Below, piece after piece: positions 17,779 to 26,453 of a stretch of 64,000 nucleotides of DNA. Position numbers and translations under genes: made by a program. The stretch comes from Paenibacillus agri (GTDB lineage Bacteria; Bacillota; Bacilli; Paenibacillales; Paenibacillaceae). The notes under the pieces are model-generated. The model saw nothing but the letters and a program-made list of their open reading frames with translations, was not told the DNA's origin and did no database searches. Numbering within the stretch: position 1 is the stretch's first letter; every line of letters starts with the position of its first letter. The stretch spans positions 62,001-126,000 of the forward strand of contig NZ_JABWCS010000214.1 in the NCBI RefSeq assembly GCF_013359945.1. The letters run 5' to 3'.

Positions 17779-18960
17779 ATGCGGATATTGCATACAGGGG
17801 ACTGGCACTTGGGGCGTACGCTGGAGGGAAGAAGCCGCCAGCGGGAGCAAGAACAGTTCATGGATGAACTGGTGGAGATCGCAGATAGCCAAAATGTTGA
17901 TCTCATATTGATGGCGGGAGACGTCTATGATTCTGTGAATCCTCCGGCTGCTGCTGAGCAGCTGTTCTATGATGCAGCAGCACGCCTGACGGCAGGCGGA
18001 CGGCCGCTGGTAGTTATCGCGGGCAACCATGACCAGCCGGAACGTGTCTCTTCCGTCTCCCCGCTTGTGCGCAGACAAGGGATTACGCTGGTGGGCCTGC
18101 CTACCTCCGATCCGGTGACGGTTCAGGTGGCACGCACCGGGGAAATTGCCAAAATTGCTGCGCTGCCATATCCATCCGAAGCTCGGCTGGGAGAACTGCT
18201 GGCGGGAGAAAGCGGCGAAGCAGAGCTACGCCTCGCCTATAGCGCCCGAGTGGGCAGGCTCATGAATCTGCTAGGGCGGGAGTTCACTCCGGAGACCGTC
18301 AATTTGGCTATGAGCCACATCTATGTGCTAGGTGGAGTAGAAAGCGATTCTGAGCGGCCAATCCAGGTGGGCGGCGCTTATACGGTCGATCCTTCTGCTC
18401 TATATTGCGGAGCGCAGTATACGGCCCTTGGTCATCTGCACCGCGCCCAACGAGTCAAGGGCGATGGAATGATCCGCTATAGCGGTTCACCGCTTGCTTA
18501 TAGCTTTTCCGAAGCGGGACAGACCAAATCGGTGACCTTAATTGATGTCGCTCCAGGTCAGGAGCCTGCCTATGAAGAAATTTATTTGCGGTGCGGCCGT
18601 CCGCTGGTGAACTGGAAATCCAGCGGCGGGCTTGAGGAAGTGTACCGCTGGCTGGATGAAGACAGAGATCCTTCTGCTTTTATTGATCTGGAAATCCGGC
18701 TGAACGAAGCCCTCTCAATGAACGATATCCAGCGACTGCGTAAGGCACGGGAAGGAATCGTACATATTCGTCCCGTCTATCCACAAATGGAGCAGGAATT
18801 GGAGCAGGTGTCACGTTCCCGCATGCCTGTGCAGGAATTGTTCCGTAAATTCTATCAGCGGCAGACTGGAGGAGCCGAGCCGGATGATAGCCTGATTGAG
18901 TTATTCCTGGAGCTTACGGAAGAAGAACGGCGTCAGCCGGAGGAAGGGGAGGAGAACTGA
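17779..18960 (+). CDS. sbcD: Exonuclease SbcCD subunit D (Mre11-like)
   Basis: The calcineurin-like metallophosphoesterase subunit of the SbcCD nuclease, 393 aa. It cuts hairpins and protein-blocked ends with SbcC. Metal-binding motifs are in order: DWHLG (8-12), AGDVYD (46-51), AGNHD (81-85) and a later ALGHLHR. The start is ATG after GAGGACAG. Its stop is one base before the sbcC ATG, whose ribosome-binding site lies inside the sbcD end. The C-terminal 100 residues hold the capping region that contacts the SbcC coiled coil. Together with addBA this makes a double-strand-break repair block. Confidence 0.95.
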   Translation: MRILHTGDWHLGRTLEGRSRQREQEQFMDELVEIADSQNVDLILMAGDVYDSVNPPAAAEQLFYDAAARLTAGGRPLVVIAGNHDQPERVSSVSPLVRRQGITLVGLPTSDPVTVQVARTGEIAKIAALPYPSEARLGELLAGESGEAELRLAYSARVGRLMNLLGREFTPETVNLAMSHIYVLGGVESDSERPIQVGGAYTVDPSALYCGAQYTALGHLHRAQRVKGDGMIRYSGSPLAYSFSEAGQTKSVTLIDVAPGQEPAYEEIYLRCGRPLVNWKSSGGLEEVYRWLDEDRDPSAFIDLEIRLNEALSMNDIQRLRKAREGIVHIRPVYPQMEQELEQVSRSRMPVQELFRKFYQRQTGGAEPDDSLIELFLELTEEERRQPEEGEEN

Positions 18961-18961
18961 C

Positions 18962-21900
18962 ATGAAGCCGATTTCTTTAAAAGTAGCGGGACTTCAAAGT
19001 TATAGAGAGCAGCAGGAGATAGATTTTGAGAGTCTGACAGAGACGGGATTATTCGGTATTTTCGGGCCGACAGGCAGCGGAAAATCCAGTTTGCTGGACG
19101 GGATTACGTTGGCTATGTACGGAAAGGTGGAGCGCGCCGCAGGCGGAACCCAGGGGATTATGAATCATTCCGAGGATCAGCTGAGCGTGGCCTTTACCTT
19201 CGAGCTGACCTCTGCTGCAGGTTCACACCGTTACCGGGTGGAGCGGAAGTTTAAGCGTACCGGTGAGCAGACAGTCAGCAATACGATCAGTCGTTTCATC
19301 GAGGTTCTGCCTGACGGTGATCAGGTGCTGGCGGACAAGCTGGCTGATGTGACGCGTTGCGTCGAAGAGAAGATCGGTCTCAAAATGGACGACTTCACCC
19401 GGGCGGTCGTGCTCCCGCAAGGGAAATTCGCCGAGTTTCTGTCTCTGCGCGGCGTAGATCGCAGGCAGATGCTCCAGCGGCTCTTCCATCTGGAGCAGTA
19501 TGGGGATCAGCTTGCCCTGAAGCTTAGCCGCCGGGTCAAAGAGAACGACACGGCGCTGCGTGCGCTGGAGGCGGAACAGCAGGGGCTAGGCAGCGCTGGC
19601 GAGCAGGATCTGGAGGCTGCTGCTGAACGCTTGCAGCAGGCAGTGGCTTACGCGGCGGAATGCAGACGCCGCTTGGAAGAAGCGCTGGCCTTGTCGGAGC
19701 GCTTCACCAGAATCCGCGAGCTGCAAGGCGAACGCTCCCGGCGGGAACTGCAGCGGGAGCGCCTTCTGGCCCAGGAGGGTGATATTCTCCTCCTGGAACA
19801 GCGGCTCGGCAAGGCTGACGAAGCCGAGAAAAGGCTGCCGCTGCTGCAGGCCTGGCGCAGCGCGGAGGGCGCTCTGAAGAGCCGCCAGGCCCGCGCAGAG
19901 GAACTGGCGGCCCGTGCCGCCGCCGCCGAAGCCGAGGCGGCGCGCACCGCCACGGCCGACGCAGCCGCGCAGGCTGCGCTGGCCGCGGAAGAGCCGGCCC
20001 TCCGCGAGGCGGCCGGCACGTACCGCAGGGCGCTCGAGCTGGAAGCTGAGCGCGACTTGCTGCTGCGCGAGCTCGCTGCGCTACGCGAACGCAGCGAGGA
20101 AGCTTCCCGCAGGCTGGACGCCATGCGGGAAGGGATGGCCCGGGAGCGGGAGCTTTTGGCCAAGGGCCAAAAGCGGCAGCACGAGCTGCAGCAGAGCCTG
20201 CAGCCGCTCGAGGTCCGCTCCCAGGAGCGCCAGTCTCTGCAGGAAGCCATGCAGAGACTGCAAGGGCTGCGCTCTGCGGAATCCCAGCGGGATGCTGCAG
20301 AGCGTGAGCAGCGCGAGCGTGCGATAGCGCTCGCGGACGCCCAGCGCCGCCTGGCCGGGGCCGAGGCCGGGCTGGGGGCGCTGGAGGCGGACCGCGCGGA
20401 GCGGGTCCGCGGGGCGGTGCTGCACCTGGAAGAATTGCGGTCGGTAGAGACCGCCGCGGTGCATGCAGCGGAGGCCCTGGAGCATGAGGCCGGTGCGCTG
20501 GAAGCCGCGCTGAAGGACCAGGAGGTTCACCGCCTGTCCTTGTCGCTGGCCCGCGATCTGGAGGAGGGTGTCCCTTGTCCGGTCTGCGGCAGCCAGCATC
20601 ATCCGGCTCCTGCGACACTTCAAGGCAGCGGAGAGCAGGAGGGACAGGAAGCCTTGCTGCAGCAGGTTCGCAGCAGATCCAAGGCTGCGCTGGAACTGCG
20701 CCTTGGCTTCCGCAGCCAGCGGGAGCAGGATATAGCCTGGCTGGAGCAGATTTATGGCGGCGAAGCGACCCAGGCTTGGGATCATCCAGCGGCAGCAGGC
20801 CGTGAAACGGTGGGCCAAGCAGGTCCGCTGGATCGGGCGACCGCAGAATCCGTAGGAGAGTCAGCAGCGCTGCTGACTTCACTGGAGGGCAGCCTGACCA
20901 GCATGAAGCAGCGGTCTGCGGAGCTGCGCCGGACGGCAGCCGAATGGCAGCGTGCCTTGCAGGAAGGCCAGCAGGCCTGTCACAAGGCGGCAGCAGCCGT
21001 CCAGTCAGAACAGGCTTGGGTTGAGGGCATAACGGCCAAAGCCGGCGAGCTGGCCCAGCAGGCCGCAAGTCTGCGGCAAAGCTGGAGTGACCAGTTCCCG
21101 GATCTGGCTCCTGAGAATACGGAGACCGCATACCGTGAACGGCTCCAAAAAGACGAGCAGGCCGAGGAAATTCGTGGGCGGCTGAATATCAGTGTGAAGT
21201 TCCTGGACGACAAAGCAGCAGCTGTTCAGGAACTTCAGGAAAGCATCGCTGTGCTCGACAGGGAACTAGCCCAGTGGAACGCCCAGCTTGAAGGTAAGGA
21301 AGCCTTGCTGCGAGAGAAGGAAGCCCGGCTGGTGCAGTGGACGGAAGGGCAACCTGCGGGCCAGTTGCTGGCAACTTGCGAGCAGCGCTTGCAGGAGCTG
21401 CTGGCGGCTGTGGAAGACGGTAAGAAGATTTACCGTGCGGCTGCGGATGCAGCGCAGCAGGAAGGCAAAGAGGCGGCTATAGCGCGGCAGGCGGCGGAAT
21501 CCGCTCATGAGCATTATGTCACTGCGGCCAAGTCCTGGGAGGATAGTCTGGCGTCATCGCCGTTCTCGGAAGCGTCCGAAGTCGAAAGAGCAGCGCTATC
21601 GGTGGAAGAGCGGGGTGCTGCGGCAGCCCGTGTGAAGAATCACCGGGACGATGAAGTGCAAGTGAATTTACAGCTTCGTGATATTGAGGAGAAGCTCGCT
21701 GGAGCCAATCTCAGCGAAGCGGAATGGGTGGAGAGCCAGGAAACTCTGCGCCGCTGCAAGGAAGAGGATGAAACCTCGCTCCAGAACCGGGCCCGCGGGG
21801 AACGCGATCTGGAGGATTTAGGGCATCGTCACATTCGCTGGAAGGAGCTTGAGACTCAGCGGCTGGAGCATGAGGCTCTGCAGGATCGTCTGTCCAAGCT

Positions 21901-22390
21901 GCAGTCCTGTCTGCGTGGCAATGCTTTTGTGGAATATATTGCCGAGGAGCAACTGATGCAAGTCTGTCAGGCGGCGTCCCAGCGCCTTCGTTACCTGAGC
22001 AAACAGCGTTACGCGCTCGAGGTCGACTCCGGCGGCGGGTTCGTCATCCGCGACGATGGCAACGGTGGAGTGAAGCGTCCGGTATCCACACTGTCCGGCG
22101 GCGAGACCTTTTTGACCTCACTGTCGCTGGCATTGGCTCTGTCAGCCCAAATTCAGCTGCGCGGCCAGTATCCACTGCAGTTCTTTTTCCTGGATGAAGG
22201 CTTCGGTACACTCGACCCTGATTTGCTGGATACTGTGATAACTTCGCTGGAAAGGCTGCATAATGACCAGTTGTCCGTTGGCATTATAAGCCACGTTCCT
22301 GAACTGCGGGCGCGCCTGCCGCGCAAGCTGGTTGTTGTTCCTGCCGAACAAGGCGGAGGAGGATCCCGTATTATTTTGGAAAAAATGTGA
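18962..22390 (+). CDS. sbcC: Exonuclease SbcCD subunit C (Rad50-like ATPase)
   Basis: An SMC/Rad50-type ATPase of 1142 aa. Walker A GPTGSGKSS is near 35-43. Two long coiled-coil arms follow, meeting at the zinc hook CPVC near 538-541. The ABC signature LSGGE is near 1044, with Walker B FFFLDEGFGTLD after it. I start at ATG 18962, just after GGGAGGAG; a longer frame inside sbcD is not supported. The first arm (roughly residues 295-530) is extremely rich in Ala, Glu, Arg and Leu, and its DNA (about 19850-20560) is visibly more GC-rich than the flanks. That looks like codon drift in a helical arm, not transfer. Confidence 0.95.
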   Translation: MKPISLKVAGLQSYREQQEIDFESLTETGLFGIFGPTGSGKSSLLDGITLAMYGKVERAAGGTQGIMNHSEDQLSVAFTFELTSAAGSHRYRVERKFKRTGEQTVSNTISRFIEVLPDGDQVLADKLADVTRCVEEKIGLKMDDFTRAVVLPQGKFAEFLSLRGVDRRQMLQRLFHLEQYGDQLALKLSRRVKENDTALRALEAEQQGLGSAGEQDLEAAAERLQQAVAYAAECRRRLEEALALSERFTRIRELQGERSRRELQRERLLAQEGDILLLEQRLGKADEAEKRLPLLQAWRSAEGALKSRQARAEELAARAAAAEAEAARTATADAAAQAALAAEEPALREAAGTYRRALELEAERDLLLRELAALRERSEEASRRLDAMREGMARERELLAKGQKRQHELQQSLQPLEVRSQERQSLQEAMQRLQGLRSAESQRDAAEREQRERAIALADAQRRLAGAEAGLGALEADRAERVRGAVLHLEELRSVETAAVHAAEALEHEAGALEAALKDQEVHRLSLSLARDLEEGVPCPVCGSQHHPAPATLQGSGEQEGQEALLQQVRSRSKAALELRLGFRSQREQDIAWLEQIYGGEATQAWDHPAAAGRETVGQAGPLDRATAESVGESAALLTSLEGSLTSMKQRSAELRRTAAEWQRALQEGQQACHKAAAAVQSEQAWVEGITAKAGELAQQAASLRQSWSDQFPDLAPENTETAYRERLQKDEQAEEIRGRLNISVKFLDDKAAAVQELQESIAVLDRELAQWNAQLEGKEALLREKEARLVQWTEGQPAGQLLATCEQRLQELLAAVEDGKKIYRAAADAAQQEGKEAAIARQAAESAHEHYVTAAKSWEDSLASSPFSEASEVERAALSVEERGAAAARVKNHRDDEVQVNLQLRDIEEKLAGANLSEAEWVESQETLRRCKEEDETSLQNRARGERDLEDLGHRHIRWKELETQRLEHEALQDRLSKLQSCLRGNAFVEYIAEEQLMQVCQAASQRLRYLSKQRYALEVDSGGGFVIRDDGNGGVKRPVSTLSGGETFLTSLSLALALSAQIQLRGQYPLQFFFLDEGFGTLDPDLLDTVITSLERLHNDQLSVGIISHVPELRARLPRKLVVVPAEQGGGGSRIILEKM

Positions 22391-22438
22391 GGCTTGGTAT
22401 ACAGTGTGATAACAGTCACAGAGACAGCATCAACCCCC

Positions 22439-22447
22439 TGTTATAAT
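22439..22447 (+). promoter_or_regulatory. Extended -10 promoter for the small RNA
   Basis: TGTTATAAT is a TG-N-TATAAT extended -10 at 22439-22447. It places transcription start near 22454, about 17 nt before the first stem of the RNA. The -35 region (CAGAGA) is poor. Confidence 0.5.
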
Positions 22448-22453
22448 ACAGCT

Positions 22454-22568
22454 AAGCCGACATCATTTTTGAAACACCTCGGCGGACGTATGACCGGGAG
22501 CGGGACTCCTTTTCATACGCCCGCCGCCGATCAGCTTTATAAGCTGTGAAGGGTGTTTCTTTTTTTTG
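22454..22568 (+). ncRNA. Predicted small structured RNA (three-way junction)
   Basis: A roughly 115-nt element folds by eye into a three-way junction. P1 is GAAACACC (22471-22478) with GGTGTTTC (22552-22559). P2 is CGGCGG-a-CGTATGA (22480-22493) with TCATACG-c-CCGCCG (22513-22526), capped by GGAG-cggga-CTCC. P3 is CAGCTT-tat-AAGCTG (22532-22546). A run of eight T follows P1, so P1 doubles as an intrinsic terminator. An extended -10 sits just upstream. I do not recognise it as 6S, SRP, tmRNA or a known riboswitch. It could instead be an elaborate sbcC terminator; the dedicated promoter argues for an independent transcript. Confidence 0.55.
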
Positions 22569-22723
22569 CTCTTTTGAGTGGTATATCGAGCTGTAGCAGA
22601 TACAGTTATTATAATTTATTTCTATCCTGCAGGTTTTACAACCAGCTGGGCCAGTCCGACTTTCGTTAACCATGAATATCCTGTATGATAATAGGACAAC
22701 CAATTCGGGGAGGAAGTCGCAGT

Positions 22724-23083
22724 ATGGAAACCATATTCAGCAAAATTATTGAGGGCAGTATTCCCTCCAACAAAGTATTTGAGAATGAGCGCATTCTGGC
22801 CTTTCATGATATCGCGCCTGCGGCCCCGGTGCATGTGCTGATTATTCCGAAGAAATTCATTGCGTCGATGAATGAGGTTACGCCAGAGGATCTGCCGCTG
22901 ATTGCCGAGATTCACAGTGTCGCCCAGCAGCTTGCCATTCAGCTTGGGATTGCGGAATCCGGTTACCGGTTGATTAACAATAGCGGACCTGATGGTGGAC
23001 AGACTGTGCCGCATTTGCATTACCACTTGCTCGGAGGGGCCAAATTAGGCGCTCTGACGGGAATTTCGGATTCCCATAAGTAA
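22724..23083 (+). CDS. hit: Histidine triad (HIT) family hydrolase
   Basis: A 119-aa HINT-type nucleotide hydrolase that typically removes groups from purine nucleoside phosphoramidates or AMP-lysine. The C-terminal histidine triad HLHYHLLGG is present, preceded by INNSGPDGGQTVP, and the N-terminal METIFSKIIEGSIPS matches HINT proteins. The start is ATG 22724 after GGGGAGG; an upstream in-frame ATG adds 13 residues without a ribosome-binding site. It has no operon partner: a predicted RNA precedes it and a strong promoter for rpsU follows. Confidence 0.93.
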   Translation: METIFSKIIEGSIPSNKVFENERILAFHDIAPAAPVHVLIIPKKFIASMNEVTPEDLPLIAEIHSVAQQLAIQLGIAESGYRLINNSGPDGGQTVPHLHYHLLGGAKLGALTGISDSHK

Positions 23084-23133
23084 GACGGGAAGGTCGATGT
23101 GAAAAGCCCGTTACAAAAAAAGACGTTACACTG

Positions 23134-23163
23134 TTGACACTGTATTTCAGTTTGACCTATAAT
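23134..23163 (+). promoter_or_regulatory. Sigma-A promoter of rpsU-yqeY
   Basis: A perfect -35 TTGACA (23134-23139) and a perfect -10 TATAAT (23158-23163) are separated by 18 bp. Transcription would start near 23170, about 50 nt before the rpsU start. Confidence 0.85.
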
Positions 23164-23221
23164 GAAATTTGATGAACCGTGTTATGCTCTTGGACGGTCT
23201 GGTCGGAGGGAGGGAAAACTG

Positions 23222-23395
23222 GTGTCTGAAACTAAAGTTCGCAAAAACGAGACAATTGATGCTGCACTTCGTCGGTTCAAACGCTCCATCGCTAAAGATG
23301 GTGTCTTGGCTGAGGTGAAGAAACGCAAGCATTATGAAAAGCCAAGCGTAAAGCGCAAGAAGAAGTCTGAGGCTGCTCGTAAGAGAAAGTTTTAG
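23222..23395 (+). CDS. rpsU: 30S ribosomal protein S21
   Basis: A small, very basic ribosomal protein of 57 aa at the 30S platform near the anti-Shine-Dalgarno helix. The sequence [20 protein letters not shown] followed by a Lys/Arg-rich tail ([11 protein letters not shown]) is diagnostic of bS21. The start is GTG 23222, 7 nt after GGAGGGAGGG; the frame extends 20 codons upstream to an ATG that lies inside the promoter's start region. It is paired with yqeY 15 bp downstream, the same as in B. subtilis. Confidence 0.97.
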   Translation: MSETKVRKNETIDAALRRFKRSIAKDGVLAEVKKRKHYEKPSVKRKKKSEAARKRKF

Positions 23396-23410
23396 GAGGA
23401 ATACCCACGC

Positions 23411-23854
23411 ATGAATCTTAGCGAACGATTGAACGAAGATATGAAGCAAGCGATGAAGAGTAAGGACAAGTTCGCACTCTCCACCATTCGAATGGTTCGT
23501 TCGACGATAAAGTATCTTGAAATAGATTTAAAGAGAACATTAGACGACAACGAAGTGCTTGATATCCTTAGTCGTGAAATCAAACAGCGCAAAGATGCCC
23601 TCCAAGAATTTGAGACAGCGGGTCGCGACGATCTTGCCGCGAGTACGAAGGCAGAAATCGAGATTATCATTAAGTATCTTCCCGAGCAACTTTCCGAAGA
23701 AGAAATTAAAGTAATTGTACAGCAGACCATCCAGGAAACCGGTGCTTCTTCGAAAAGTGAAATGGGTAAGCTCATGAGCGCGCTGATGCCGAAAGTCAAA
23801 GGTCGCGCCGATGGTAAGCTTGTGAACCAAGTGGTTCAGCAATTTCTGCAATAA
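23411..23854 (+). CDS. yqeY: GatB/YqeY domain-containing protein
   Basis: A 147-aa protein made of the YqeY fold, related to the tRNA-binding tail of GatB amidotransferase. The N-terminal helical part (NLSERLNEDMKQAMKSKDK) and the C-terminal part (SKSEMGKLMSALMPKVKGRADG) are both typical. Its precise role is unknown; it may contact tRNA or the ribosome. It is co-transcribed with rpsU from a strong promoter, with AGGAGG 9-10 nt before the ATG. A compact terminator closes this two-gene operon. Confidence 0.93.
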   Translation: MNLSERLNEDMKQAMKSKDKFALSTIRMVRSTIKYLEIDLKRTLDDNEVLDILSREIKQRKDALQEFETAGRDDLAASTKAEIEIIIKYLPEQLSEEEIKVIVQQTIQETGASSKSEMGKLMSALMPKVKGRADGKLVNQVVQQFLQ

Positions 23855-23863
23855 TAGAACGTC

Positions 23864-23896
23864 AGCACCCCTTTTTATAAGGGGTGTTTTTCTTTG
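23864..23896 (+). terminator. Terminator of the rpsU-yqeY operon
   Basis: GCACCCC-tttttataa-GGGGTGT is followed by TTTTTCTTTGTTTT, 10 nt after the yqeY stop. Confidence 0.88.
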
Positions 23897-23974
23897 TTTT
23901 GAAACGAATCCCCAAAACTTTCGTACTACTGATTATGTGACTATGTCCATTTTTCAAAGAGGGGAGGAGAAGAG

Positions 23975-25360
23975 ATGAAAGGACTTCGTAAAATAGCATA
24001 TGCCAGCATTGCAGGGTTGCTGTTGCTATTAGTACTTCTGCCGCTGTCTTCCCTGGCAAGTGCTGATGTTGACCCGCCCAGGCAGCCTGAGCGAGCGGCT
24101 GGAGAGTCCGTTAAGGGGCCAGTCTTCATCGTTCCGGTTGATCAGGAGATCGAACGGGGGCTTCAGAGCTTTCTGGAGCGGGGTTTTGAGGAAGCGAATA
24201 ATTATGGTGCAGTGCTGATTGTACTGGATATCAACACGCCGGGCGGCCAGGTTAGTGCGGCCGAACAAATTGGCAAGCTGATCAGAGAAAGCGCTATCCC
24301 GGTGCTGGCTTTTATCAAAAGTGATGCGGCTTCTGCCGGTAGTTACATTGCTCTGAACGCCGATAAGATTGTGATGAAGCCGGGCAGCATGATCGGATCA
24401 GCTTCGCTGGTGGACAAGGGTGGTACGCATGTCGAGGATCCGAAGCTGATATCCTACTGGAAATCGAAGATGATGGGGGCTGCGGCGCTTAACGGCCGAG
24501 ACCCGGATATCGCTGCGGGGATGACCGATATCAATCTCGTTGTGGAGAAGCCGAAGCTTGGCGTGAGCAAGGGGAGTGGAGAAATTATTGCCCTAAGCAG
24601 CGATCAGGCGCTCAAGGCCGGTTATGCCGATTACATAGCGGATACCCCGGAAGAAGCAGTGGTCTGGATGGGGTACACTACGGACGATATTTTCCGGGTG
24701 AAACATACCGGCGCAGAGAAGATGTCGCAATTTCTGACTAATCCGGTTATCATGACGATCTTGCTGTTTGTCGGTATCGCAGGGGTCGTTATTGAATTGA
24801 TCGTTCCGGGATTTGGAGCGCCCGGCATTATTGGAACATTGGCCTTTACCCTGTATTTCTTCGGAAATTACGTGGCCGGCTTCGCGGGTTCTGAGACCTG
24901 GCTACTGTTCATCCTAGGGCTGGTCATGCTGGTGCTGGAGTTATTCATGCCGAGCTTCGGTATTCTGGGACTGTTGGGTTCGGTAAGCCTTGTGGCCGGT
25001 GTGGTCAGGGCGGCTTACAGTTACACAAATGCACTGCTTAGCCTTGGCATCGCTTTTGCAGCAGCGACGGTGGTCATTGTTATTGTGGCCGTTGTGTTCA
25101 AAGAGCGGGGTATCTGGAACCGGTTCATTTTGAAGGAAAGCCTGACCAAGGAGCAGGGCTATATACCCGTGCTTGAGAAGCTAAATCTGGTCGGCGGTAT
25201 TGGGGTCAGTCTCACTCCGCTTCGTCCAGCTGGTACTGCTATGGTGAATGGGGAACGGATTGATGTGGTCACCGAGGGCAGTTTTATTGCTGCCGGTGCC
25301 GAAATTTCGGTAGTGACTGTGGAAGGTGCACGGATTGTGGTTAAAGAAATAGTGAAATAA
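23975..25360 (+). CDS. nfeD: NfeD family membrane serine protease
   Basis: A 461-aa NfeD1b-type protein. It has a signal peptide or first membrane helix (13-30), a ClpP/SppA-like serine protease domain (about 48-230), four to five membrane helices (about 250-375) and a C-terminal OB-fold NfeD domain (about 390-461). The catalytic serine is most likely S120 in SDAASAGSYIAL, with a lysine in the segment VEDPKLISYW as general base, by comparison with the archaeal 1510 protease. It precedes floA in the conserved yqeZ-yqfA order; NfeD proteins work with flotillins in membrane microdomains. The start is ATG after GGGGAGGAG. Confidence 0.9.
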   Translation: MKGLRKIAYASIAGLLLLLVLLPLSSLASADVDPPRQPERAAGESVKGPVFIVPVDQEIERGLQSFLERGFEEANNYGAVLIVLDINTPGGQVSAAEQIGKLIRESAIPVLAFIKSDAASAGSYIALNADKIVMKPGSMIGSASLVDKGGTHVEDPKLISYWKSKMMGAAALNGRDPDIAAGMTDINLVVEKPKLGVSKGSGEIIALSSDQALKAGYADYIADTPEEAVVWMGYTTDDIFRVKHTGAEKMSQFLTNPVIMTILLFVGIAGVVIELIVPGFGAPGIIGTLAFTLYFFGNYVAGFAGSETWLLFILGLVMLVLELFMPSFGILGLLGSVSLVAGVVRAAYSYTNALLSLGIAFAAATVVIVIVAVVFKERGIWNRFILKESLTKEQGYIPVLEKLNLVGGIGVSLTPLRPAGTAMVNGERIDVVTEGSFIAAGAEISVVTVEGARIVVKEIVK

Positions 25361-25432
25361 GGAACACTAGGGCAAGACAAGTCATTAACTTTACACCAAT
25401 AAACTTAATTAATGATGGGGGTTTGAACAAGT

Positions 25433-26437
25433 ATGGGTGAGGCTTCTTTGATTCCTATATTACTGATCGCGGTGGTCGTGATCATTGTTTTGAGTGTCTT
25501 TTTGAGCTTCTTTCCGGTCATGCTTTGGATTTCAGCCTTAGCTTCCGGAGTTAGAATCAGCATTATTACGCTGGTGGCCATGAGATTGCGCCGGGTTACA
25601 CCAAGCAGGATCGTTAATCCAATGATTAAGGCAACAAAGGCTGGACTCGGTCTGAATATCAACCAGCTCGAAAGTCACTATCTGGCCGGCGGTAACGTCG
25701 ACCGTGTCGTTAATGCCCTGATTGCGGCACAGCGTGCCAACATTCCGCTGGAATTCACGCGTGCTGCTGCTATTGATCTGGCAGGCCGTGACGTATTGCA
25801 AGCGGTACAGATGAGTGTTAATCCGCGGGTTATTGAGACCCCGACTGTAGCCGCAGTAGCGAAAAACGGGATCGAGGTTAAGGTTAAGGCTCGGGTTACC
25901 GTACGTGCGAACATTGATCGTCTCGTCGGTGGTGCCGGTGAAGAAACGATTATTGCCCGTGTAGGTGAAGGGATTGTAACTACTGTTGGTTCCAGTAACT
26001 CTCACAAGGACGTTCTGGAGAATCCGGATTCCATTTCCCGTACAGTCTTGTCTAAGGGACTGGATTCCGGTACTGCATTTGAGATTCTGTCCATCGATAT
26101 CGCGGACGTTGATGTCGGTAAGAACATCGGTGCGTACCTGCAGACAGAGCAAGCTGAAGCCGACAAACGCATAGCACAAGCGAAAGCAGAAGAGCGTAGA
26201 GCGATGGCTGTGGCGCATGAACAGGAAATGAAAGCCCGCGTTGTGGAAATGAAGGCGCTTGTCGTAGAATCTGAATCGAAGGTTCCTCTTGCTATGGCTG
26301 AAGCGCTGCGCGGCGGCCAGATCGGTGTGATGGACTATATGAACCTCAAGAACATTGAGGCAGATACACAAATGCGCGGTTCTCTAGGCAAAATGAATGA
26401 CCAGGACGAGAATAACGGTCCGAAAAACAACAAATAA
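25433..26437 (+). CDS. floA: Flotillin-like protein FloA
   Basis: A 334-aa bacterial flotillin that scaffolds functional membrane microdomains. The N-terminal hydrophobic segment (about 6-34) is a membrane hairpin, followed by an SPFH-like domain ([18 protein letters not shown] onward). A long charged helix comes after ([20 protein letters not shown], about 238-290), rich in Ala/Glu as expected for coiled-coil oligomerisation. The C-terminal tail is Asn/Asp-rich. Size matches B. subtilis FloA (YqfA). Follows nfeD by 72 bp and precedes a small membrane protein by 16 bp, so the three are likely co-transcribed. Confidence 0.95.
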   Translation: MGEASLIPILLIAVVVIIVLSVFLSFFPVMLWISALASGVRISIITLVAMRLRRVTPSRIVNPMIKATKAGLGLNINQLESHYLAGGNVDRVVNALIAAQRANIPLEFTRAAAIDLAGRDVLQAVQMSVNPRVIETPTVAAVAKNGIEVKVKARVTVRANIDRLVGGAGEETIIARVGEGIVTTVGSSNSHKDVLENPDSISRTVLSKGLDSGTAFEILSIDIADVDVGKNIGAYLQTEQAEADKRIAQAKAEERRAMAVAHEQEMKARVVEMKALVVESESKVPLAMAEALRGGQIGVMDYMNLKNIEADTQMRGSLGKMNDQDENNGPKNNK

Positions 26438-26453
26438 GGGGATGTGATACCCC

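Larger units (their letters stand above)
22391..22723. other. Intergenic region between sbcC and hit
   Basis: About 330 bp without a protein gene. The first half holds an extended -10 promoter and a compact three-way-junction RNA with its own terminator (described separately). The second half (22570-22715) is AT-rich and must carry the hit promoter; TGTATGATAAT near 22682-22692 is a weak -10 candidate. Confidence 0.6.

Noticed and set aside
19704-21131. 475-codon open frame antisense to sbcC
   Set aside because: Composition is Pro/Arg/Ala-rich, it lies fully opposite a clear Rad50-type gene, has no ribosome-binding site, and is explained by GC-rich codon use on the coding strand.
22391-22568. 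6S RNA or SRP RNA
   Set aside because: It lacks the long open-bubble duplex of 6S and the GGAA-tetraloop Alu/S-domain helices of SRP RNA; the fold is a short three-way junction.
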